This document shows, piece after piece, positions 58,768 through 64,000 of a DNA stretch of 64,000 bases (position 1 is the first letter of the stretch; the number at the start of each line of letters is the position of its first letter). The DNA lies in contig NZ_CP032229.1 in assembly GCF_004328625.1 (NCBI RefSeq), positions 5,704,001 through 5,768,000 on the forward strand. Direction: 5' to 3'. The DNA is from Streptomyces seoulensis. GTDB lineage: Bacteria > Actinomycetota > Actinomycetes > Streptomycetales > Streptomycetaceae. The position numbers and the translations under genes are program-made. A model generated the notes under the pieces. The model did no database searches and had not been told where the DNA came from. It was given only the letters and a program-made list of their open reading frames with translations.

Positions 58768-59365
58768 GCTGCCCGCCCACCGCACGCCACTGGCCGACGC
58801 GGCGGAAACCGGTCTGAAGATCGTCGTCGTGGGCGGCTTCGGCGTCGGCAAGACCACGCTGGTCCGCTCCGTGAGCGAGATCCGGCCGCTGAACACCGAG
58901 GAGGTGATGACGGAGGCCGGCGTCGGCATCGACGAGACCAGCGGTGTCGCCGCGAAGTCGACCACCACCGTCGCCTTCGACTTCGGCCGCATCAGCCTCA
59001 ACGACACCATGGTGCTGTACCTGTTCGGCGCGCCCGGCCAGAAGCGCTTCTGGTTCCTGTGGGACCGCCTCTTCTCCGGCACCCTCGGCGCCGTCGTCCT
59101 CGTCGACACCCGCCGGATGGACGACTCCTGGTACGCGATAGACCGGCTGGAACACCACGGCACGCCCTTCGTGGTGGCCGTCAACCGGTTCGACGACGAC
59201 GCGGCCCACCACTCCCTGGACGAGATCCGGCAGGCCCTCGCGCTCCCGGACCACGTGCCGATGATCGACTGCGACGCACGGGTCCGGCAGTCGGGCAAGG
59301 ACGTGCTGATCACCCTCGTGGACCATGTCTACACGCTGGCCACCGCCCAGGAGGCGACCCCGTGA
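58748..59365 (+). CDS. cvnD: Conservon GTPase-like protein CvnD
   Basis: The protein is 205 aa. GGFGVGKTTLVRSV is the P-loop (Walker A), YLFGAPGQKRFWFLW is the switch-II-like region and VNRFDDD the specificity region. It resembles small Ras-like GTPases and is the switch of the conservon. The start overlaps cvnC by 20 bases. The downstream P450 start overlaps its stop. Confidence 0.94.
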   Translation: MGSAISELPAHRTPLADAAETGLKIVVVGGFGVGKTTLVRSVSEIRPLNTEEVMTEAGVGIDETSGVAAKSTTTVAFDFGRISLNDTMVLYLFGAPGQKRFWFLWDRLFSGTLGAVVLVDTRRMDDSWYAIDRLEHHGTPFVVAVNRFDDDAAHHSLDEIRQALALPDHVPMIDCDARVRQSGKDVLITLVDHVYTLATAQEATP

Positions 59366-60627
59366 CCGATCCCGGCCTCTTCTCCGCGCCCCAGACACCG
59401 CCGCCCGGCTGCCCCGCCCACGCCGACGCGGTGCGTCTGGGGGGCCTGGAGTACCAGCAGACGCCGTCGCAGATGTACCGGGCGCTGCGCCGCGACCACG
59501 GCGCGGTCGCGCCGGTCCTGCTGGACGGCGACATCCCGGCCTGGCTGGTGCTCGGCTATCACGAGGTCGCCCAGGTGACCAGCCACGACGAGCTGTTCGC
59601 GCGGGACTCGCGGCGCTGGAACCAGTGGGACAACATCCCGCCGGACTGGCCGCTGATGCCCTTCGTCGGCTACCAGCCCTCGGTGCTGTTCACCGAGGGC
59701 GAGGAGCACCGCCGCCGGGCCGGAGTGATCACCGAGGCGTTGTCCGGGGTGGACCAGTTCGAGCTGGCCCGCGACTGCGAGCTGATCGCCGACGAGCTGA
59801 TCGCCCGGTTCGCCGGCAGCGGCCAGGCCGAGCTGATGACGTCGTACGCGCACGCGCTGCCGATGCGGGCCGTGGTGCAGATGTGCGGTATGCCGATCTC
59901 CGGCGCCGACACCCAGCAGCTCGTGGACGACCTGCGGATCTCCCTGGACGCGGCCGAGGGCGACGACCCGGTGGCGGCCTACGGGCGCGTGGGGGAGCGG
60001 CTGGTACGGCTGGTCCAGGACAAGCGGGCCGACCCCGGCAAGGACGTCACCTCGCGGATGGTGCTGCACCCGGCGGGGCTCAGCGACGAGGAGATCGTCC
60101 AGGACCTGATCTCGGTCATCGCCGCCGCGCAGCAGCCCACCGCCAACTGGATCTGCAACGCGCTCCGGCTGCTGCTCACCGACGAGCGGTTCGAACTCAG
60201 CGTCTCCGGCGGCCGGGTGAGCGTGGGCGAGGCGCTGAACGAGGTGCTCTGGCTCGACACGCCCACCCAGAACTTCATCGGCCGCTGGGCCGTGCGGGAC
60301 ACCCAGCTCGGCGGCCGGCAGATCCGGGCCGGCGACTGCCTGGTCCTCGGGCTGGCCGCCGCCAACACCGACCCGGGGCTCTGGCCCGAGGGCCATGTCG
60401 GCGCGGAGAACGCCGCGCACCTGTCGTTCAGCAACGGCGAGCACCGGTGCCCGTACCCGGCTCCGCTGCTGGCGGACGTCATGGCGCGTACCGCCGTGGA
60501 GACGCTGCTGGAGCGGCTGCCCGACCTGGTGCTGGCGGTGGACCCGCGCACGCTGACCTGGCGGTCGTCCATCTGGATGCGGGGGCTGACCACCCTGCCG
60601 GTGCGGTTCACGCCGGTCGACGGATAG
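59362..60627 (+). CDS. Conservon-linked cytochrome P450 lacking the ExxR arginine
   Basis: The protein is 421 aa. The heme loop FSNGEHRC has the cysteine ligand (Cys363). In the K helix the expected E-x-x-R is E294-V-L-W297, so the conserved Arg is missing. The I helix reads AAAQQPTANW instead of AGxET. These changes match the CYP157-type P450s found in Streptomyces conservons. It overlaps cvnD by four bases and probably works with it. Catalytic activity is uncertain. Confidence 0.9.
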   Translation: MTDPGLFSAPQTPPPGCPAHADAVRLGGLEYQQTPSQMYRALRRDHGAVAPVLLDGDIPAWLVLGYHEVAQVTSHDELFARDSRRWNQWDNIPPDWPLMPFVGYQPSVLFTEGEEHRRRAGVITEALSGVDQFELARDCELIADELIARFAGSGQAELMTSYAHALPMRAVVQMCGMPISGADTQQLVDDLRISLDAAEGDDPVAAYGRVGERLVRLVQDKRADPGKDVTSRMVLHPAGLSDEEIVQDLISVIAAAQQPTANWICNALRLLLTDERFELSVSGGRVSVGEALNEVLWLDTPTQNFIGRWAVRDTQLGGRQIRAGDCLVLGLAAANTDPGLWPEGHVGAENAAHLSFSNGEHRCPYPAPLLADVMARTAVETLLERLPDLVLAVDPRTLTWRSSIWMRGLTTLPVRFTPVDG

Positions 60628-60634
60628 CCGGTGT

Positions 60635-60667
60635 CCGCCGGGCCCCCCGGGGGGAGGGGCCCGGCGG
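60635..60667. terminator. Bidirectional terminator between two P450 genes
   Basis: CCGCCGGGCCCC (60635-60646) pairs with GGGGCCCGGCGG (60656-60667), with a 9-base loop. It lies between the convergent conservon P450 and the CypX-like P450 genes. Confidence 0.8.
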
Positions 60668-60674
60668 GCGCGGG

Positions 60675-61898
60675 TCAGGCGGTGGGGGTGAACCGCACCG
60701 GGAGGGCCTGCGGGCCGCGGGTGAACACGCCCTGCTCGACCGGGTCGAAGCCGTCGGCGAAGCGCAGGTCCGGCATGGCGTCCAGGAGTTGGGCGACGCC
60801 GGTCTCGACCTCCGCCTTGGCGAGCAGCGCGCCCACGCAGAAGTGCCGGCCCAGCGCGAACGCCAGGTGGTCGGCGGCCGCCGAGAAGGCGTTGGTGGCG
60901 GTGAGGTCCTCGCGGAAGATGTCGAAGCGGTCCGGGTCGCGGTAGCGGTTCTCGTCCCGGTTGGCCGAGCCGATCAGGCAGGTCACGGTGACCCCGGCCG
61001 GGATGGTGCCGCCGCTGAGCTGCACCTCGGTCGCGGACTGCCGCATGATCATGTGCACCGGCGGGGTGAAGCGCAGGGTCTCGGCGAACGCCCTCGGGAT
61101 CAGGCTGTGGTCGGCCCGTACGGCGGCGAGCTGGTCGGGGTGACTCAGCAGGTTGGCGAAGATGCTGGCGATCGCCTTGTCCGTGGTCTCACCGCCGGCG
61201 GCGAGCAGCAGGCTGCAGAACGCCTTGATGTCCTCGTCGCTCATCCGCACCCCGTCGACCTCGGCGGCGCACAGCACCGACAGCAGGTCGTCACCGAGGT
61301 TCTCGCGGCGCTCGCGGATGATCGGCAGCATGTACTCCGCGAACTCCACCCGGGTGCGCTCGCCGGCCGCGGCCACCTCCTGGTCGCCGGACAGGTTGCC
61401 GAGGAAGGCGATGACGGCGGTGTACCAGCGGTGGAAGCGGGTGTGGTCGGCCTTGTCCAGGCCCAGCATGTCCGCGATCACGTTGACCGGGAACCGGGTC
61501 GCGTAGTCGGTGACGATGTCGGCGGAACCGGAGTGCCGGAAGGCGTCGATGAGTTCGCGCGAGTTGCGCTCGATGACGGGCAGGAACTTCTCCTGGAGCT
61601 CCCGGCCCCGGAAGGCGGGGGCGACCAGGGCCCGGCGCACGGCGTGCTCACGGCCGCTGAGCTGGAGGATCGTCTTGCCGTGGACCGGCTCGATCTGCCA
61701 GTCGTAGTTGTCGGTGGTGAACTGGCCGTCCTTGTCCTTGAAGACGCGTTCGACGTCCTCGTAGCGCGAGACGATGTAACTCTGCGTGGCCTCGTGCCAG
61801 ATAAGGGGAGCGGACTCCCGCATCTGCCGGTAGGCCGGGTAGGGGTCCGCCGCGAACTCCGGCGAGAGGATGTCGGGTATCTGTGCCGCAGTGGTCAT
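60675..61898 (-). CDS. Cytochrome P450, CypX/CYP134-like
   Basis: This 407-aa P450 has all canonical motifs: AAGGETT in the I helix (~233-239), ETLR (ExxR) and FALGRHFCVG with heme Cys354. Segments such as LIPRAFAETLRFTPP, IGSANRDENRY and VFTRGPQALPVRF closely recall B. subtilis CypX (pulcherriminic acid synthase), as I remember it. It is divergent from the MbtH/NRPS genes. It may oxidise a cyclic dipeptide or an NRPS-bound amino acid (inference). Confidence 0.88.
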   Translation of the reverse strand: MTTAAQIPDILSPEFAADPYPAYRQMRESAPLIWHEATQSYIVSRYEDVERVFKDKDGQFTTDNYDWQIEPVHGKTILQLSGREHAVRRALVAPAFRGRELQEKFLPVIERNSRELIDAFRHSGSADIVTDYATRFPVNVIADMLGLDKADHTRFHRWYTAVIAFLGNLSGDQEVAAAGERTRVEFAEYMLPIIRERRENLGDDLLSVLCAAEVDGVRMSDEDIKAFCSLLLAAGGETTDKAIASIFANLLSHPDQLAAVRADHSLIPRAFAETLRFTPPVHMIMRQSATEVQLSGGTIPAGVTVTCLIGSANRDENRYRDPDRFDIFREDLTATNAFSAAADHLAFALGRHFCVGALLAKAEVETGVAQLLDAMPDLRFADGFDPVEQGVFTRGPQALPVRFTPTA

Positions 61899-62564
61899 GA
61901 TGCTCCGTCGGGACCGGGAATGACGTGTTCCGTAAGGTTATTGATCATTCGTCAGCCATGACAGCCCCCCAATGCTTCGAGTGGGGCACAGAACGCGCCT
62001 TGGCCGGATACGATCACCCCAAAAGCGGGGTGCGCGGTCTGTTCTTCGCTCCGGGTGTCTTGAACTGGCCGCTGCGGCGGGGTGTCCCGGGCGAAAACGG
62101 GGCGCACGGTCGGCGCACGGGTGCGTACCCCGGGGCCCTGTGCGCTCAACTGAGGACGCGGCGGCACAGGTGCCGGATCGGCCTGATCGCCCTGGGTCAT
62201 ATGCGGGTGAACCGCGTTACTCCGGGCTCCCGTTGGCCGAACGGAGGATGTCGAATGCCTTCCGGCATATGCCAAGGGCAGCGCGAGCGGTTATTGCGCG
62301 CTCTATTACCCATCGGTAATCAATCGAACGAGTACCGTCGATCGTGGACTTTCCCTTAGTGTGATGAGTGTGAATGAACAGGGTCCGGGCAGTCTGGTTC
62401 CGACCGGCCGCACGGGAACTGTCATCTCGGGGGTGGGAGTGAATCGCTCCTTCGTTCGATCTGACGCACCGTCCGGATCGGGCAAGCAGTCCGGGAGTCG
62501 CGGAAACGGAATGCGCGGCGGCTCGGAGAAACAAGATGATGTACGTGCTGCCGAGGGGGGCGTC
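61899..62564. other. Long regulatory region between P450 and MbtH genes
   Basis: This 666-bp gap holds no convincing gene. Features seen: a hairpin CACCCC-AAAAGC-GGGGTG (62015-62032), the palindrome GGCATATGCC (62264-62273) and the inverted repeat ATTACC-CATC-GGTAAT (62305-62320). From 62361 a frame is open into the MbtH gene, but its codon use is not coding-like. Confidence 0.5.
62305..62320. promoter_or_regulatory. Perfect inverted repeat upstream of the MbtH gene
   Basis: ATTACC-CATC-GGTAAT lies in a locally AT-rich spot, about 245 bp before the MbtH start. It is a candidate operator for the NRPS locus. Confidence 0.45.
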
Positions 62565-62780
62565 GTGGTCAATCCATTCGACGATGAGTCGGGCAAGTTC
62601 CTGGTGCTCGTGAACGAAGAGGGCCAGCACTCACTCTGGCCGGCGACGCTCGCCGTGCCGGGCGGCTGGCGGGCCGAGGGCCCGGAGGGGTCGCGCCAGG
62701 AGTGCCTGGACGCGATCGAGGCCAACTGGACCGACATGCGGCCCGCCAGCCTGGTGCGGGCGATGGCGGCCGACGGCTAG
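62565..62780 (+). CDS. MbtH-like NRPS accessory protein
   Basis: This 71-aa protein has NPFDDESGKFLVLVNEEGQHSLWP and GGWRAEGPEGSRQECLDAIEANWTDMRP, with the invariant Trp residues of the MbtH family. It binds and activates NRPS adenylation domains. GTG 62565 has GAGGGGGG upstream and gives the standard length; the open frame to 62361 would add 68 atypical residues. A terminator-like hairpin follows (62792-62810) and the NRPS gene starts 399 bp later. Confidence 0.95.
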   Translation: MVNPFDDESGKFLVLVNEEGQHSLWPATLAVPGGWRAEGPEGSRQECLDAIEANWTDMRPASLVRAMAADG

Positions 62781-63179
62781 ACCGTCCCGCGACCCCGGCC
62801 CGTCCGGGGTGTCATGCCTGGTCGTACGGCATTTCGCCGCCGAGTGACCCCCTGGGCGCCGCTCTCGCCCCGGGGGCCCGTCGGCCGGTGTGCAGGACGA
62901 CCGTCACCGCTGGCGAGACGCTCGCGCCGGTTCCCGTTCCCCCCGCGGACCTCCCGGCGGCCCACCCCGGCCGCAGGGTCGACGCGCGTGGATACGAGGG
63001 GCACTCGTGCGCCGGTAAGCGGGAGTGCGGATGGGCGCGGCCGTGTCCGACATCTCGCAGACGCACTTTCTTCCTTTCACCGTCACGGAAAGGCCATGGG
63101 GCGAGCCGCTGTGCGCGCGTTCGTTTTACCCGGGCTTTCCTTACCGTCCCCGGAACCTCTCCCCAAAGGTTGATCCCGC
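62781..63179. other. Intergenic region between MbtH and NRPS genes
   Basis: The 399-bp gap has no convincing gene. It holds a hairpin at 62792-62810 (listed separately) and a second weak dyad, ATGCC...GGCAT (62814-62832). The 120 bases before the NRPS are less GC-rich and may contain its promoter, but no clear hexamers were found. Confidence 0.4.
62792..62810 (+). terminator. Hairpin after the MbtH gene
   Basis: ACCCCGG (62792-62798) pairs with CCGGGGT (62804-62810), loop CCCGT. It is short but directly follows the stop. Confidence 0.45.
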
Positions 63180-64000
63180 ATGCGTGAAAACAGCTCGGCC
63201 GCGTTCACAGAGACGCCCGAAGAACCGTTCGAACTGACCACCGCACAGCAGGGTGTGTGGTATGGGCAACTGGTCGATCCGGACAGCCCCAAATACAACA
63301 TCGGGGAATGCCTGGAGATCCGTGGCGGCCTCGACGAGGAATTATTCGCCGCCGCCGCGGACCATGCGATCCACCTCCACGACAGCTTTCACCTGGAGTT
63401 CGTCACTGACGGTGAAACGATTCGCCAACGCGTGGTGCGCCCCGGACCGGACGCCCCCGGCCGGCTGCGCCTGGTGGATCTGAGCGGCGAGGAAGACCCG
63501 ACCGCCGCGGCCGAACGGTACATGGCCGACGACATGGCCACCGTCGACCGACTGGACTTCCCGCGCCACCACTTCGCGCTGCTGCGGCTCGGTCCCACGC
63601 TGCACCACTGGTACATCCGCTACCACCACATCGCCGTCGACGGCCTCAGCGGCGCCCTCTTCGCCCGCACCGTCGCCGACCTCTACACCCGCGCGGTACG
63701 CGGCGAGAGCGCGGACGAGATCACCGCCGCTCCGCTGCGCGACCTGGTCGACGAGGAGGCCGCCTACCGCGCCTCCGGCCGCTCCGAGGCCGACCGCGCC
63801 TACTGGACCGGCCGCTTCACCACCCCGGCCGGGGACGGCTCCGACGACGGGACCCGCGCCGCCGCCCCGCTCGTCCGCCGCCGCACCGACGCCCCCGCCC
63901 CGCGCACCGCCTCCGAGTCGCCGGTGGAACTGCACTCCGGCGACACCCTCCCGGCCACCGTGCTGGAAGAGTTGCGCCGCCTGGCCGGGGACAGCCGCAC
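63180..64000 (+). CDS. Non-ribosomal peptide synthetase, N-terminal condensation domain (partial)
   Basis: Only the first ~273 residues are in the window. LTTAQQGVWYGQLVDPDSPKYN is the C-domain N-terminus, and YHHIAVDG holds the active-site HHxxxDG (His149, His150, Asp154). The opening resembles EntF/DhbF-type condensation domains, which often accept an aryl or amino-acyl starter; this is a guess. Leucine 55 is TTA (63342-63344), so translation should depend on the bldA tRNA. The adenylation domain lies beyond the edge. Confidence 0.93.
   Translation, partial: MRENSSAAFTETPEEPFELTTAQQGVWYGQLVDPDSPKYNIGECLEIRGGLDEELFAAAADHAIHLHDSFHLEFVTDGETIRQRVVRPGPDAPGRLRLVDLSGEEDPTAAAERYMADDMATVDRLDFPRHHFALLRLGPTLHHWYIRYHHIAVDGLSGALFARTVADLYTRAVRGESADEITAAPLRDLVDEEAAYRASGRSEADRAYWTGRFTTPAGDGSDDGTRAAAPLVRRRTDAPAPRTASESPVELHSGDTLPATVLEELRRLAGDSR

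Noticed and set aside
62361..62564. N-terminal extension of the MbtH-like protein
   Set aside because: The 68 extra residues have atypical codon use and no similarity to MbtH; standard length begins at 62565.
63025..63237. Small ORF before the NRPS (70 codons)
   Set aside because: It overlaps the NRPS start in another frame and has no ribosome site or coding bias.

Overview
The window is high-GC DNA with short intergenic gaps, many GTG starts, many 4-base start/stop overlaps (ATGA, GTGA) and very few TTA codons. It also carries ergothioneine genes, a conservon, a Streptomyces-type gas vesicle cluster and DUF6479/6480/6584-like small proteins. All of this fits a Streptomyces chromosome. No tRNA, rRNA, CRISPR array, transposase or integrase was seen.

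Layout. 1-3.2 kb: ergothioneine operon egtA-egtB-egtC, read leftward and cut off inside egtC. 3.5-9.4 kb: a PemK-like protein with an alpha/beta hydrolase, an SDR, an FMN reductase with a divergent TetR regulator, and a flavin monooxygenase with its own TetR regulator. 9.5-16 kb: a LacI regulator with a TTA codon, thioredoxin, a disulfide oxidoreductase, peptide deformylase, a TPR protein, a 3-hydroxyisobutyryl-CoA hydrolase-like enzyme and small metabolic proteins. 16-18.8 kb: an MMPL exporter with a divergent MarR regulator. 18.8-27.3 kb: a galactoside locus (LacI regulator, lipoprotein, two permeases, GH42 beta-galactosidase, GH36 alpha-galactosidase). 27.3-37.5 kb: an MscS channel, small membrane proteins, a SRPBCC protein, a class V aminotransferase, an MFS exporter with a divergent TetR regulator, a DUF2993 protein, a STAS protein, a YbaK deacylase, a GNAT and a TetR regulator.

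37.6-43.5 kb: gas vesicle operon gvpO-A-F-G-Y-Z-J-L-S-K plus one more Ala/Lys-rich protein. 43.6-45.9 kb: a GCS2-type carboxylate-amine ligase, an SDR and a small disordered protein. 45.9-49.5 kb: a phenolic-lipid-like locus with type III PKS, isoprenylcysteine-type methyltransferase and flavoprotein, divergent from a UbiA prenyltransferase. 49.6-55.1 kb: a leftward operon of NamZ-type muramidase, double GNAT, Tat-type lipoprotein and two sugar permeases, probably for cell-wall sugar salvage. 55.3-60.6 kb: a DUF6584 protein, then conservon cvnABCD with a co-translated P450 that lacks the ExxR arginine. 60.7-64 kb: a CypX-like P450 read leftward, then an MbtH-like protein and the start of an NRPS with a TTA codon in its condensation domain. 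The window ends inside that NRPS.

Several divergent gene pairs have clear palindromic operators. The best are three 12-bp palindromes at exact 15-bp spacing (9374-9415), four GAACnnTGTTC-type sites around an MFS/TetR pair (32968-33162), and two GGACCnnGGTCC sites between an FMN reductase and its TetR gene. All family calls come from reading motifs in the sequence. No database search was run.
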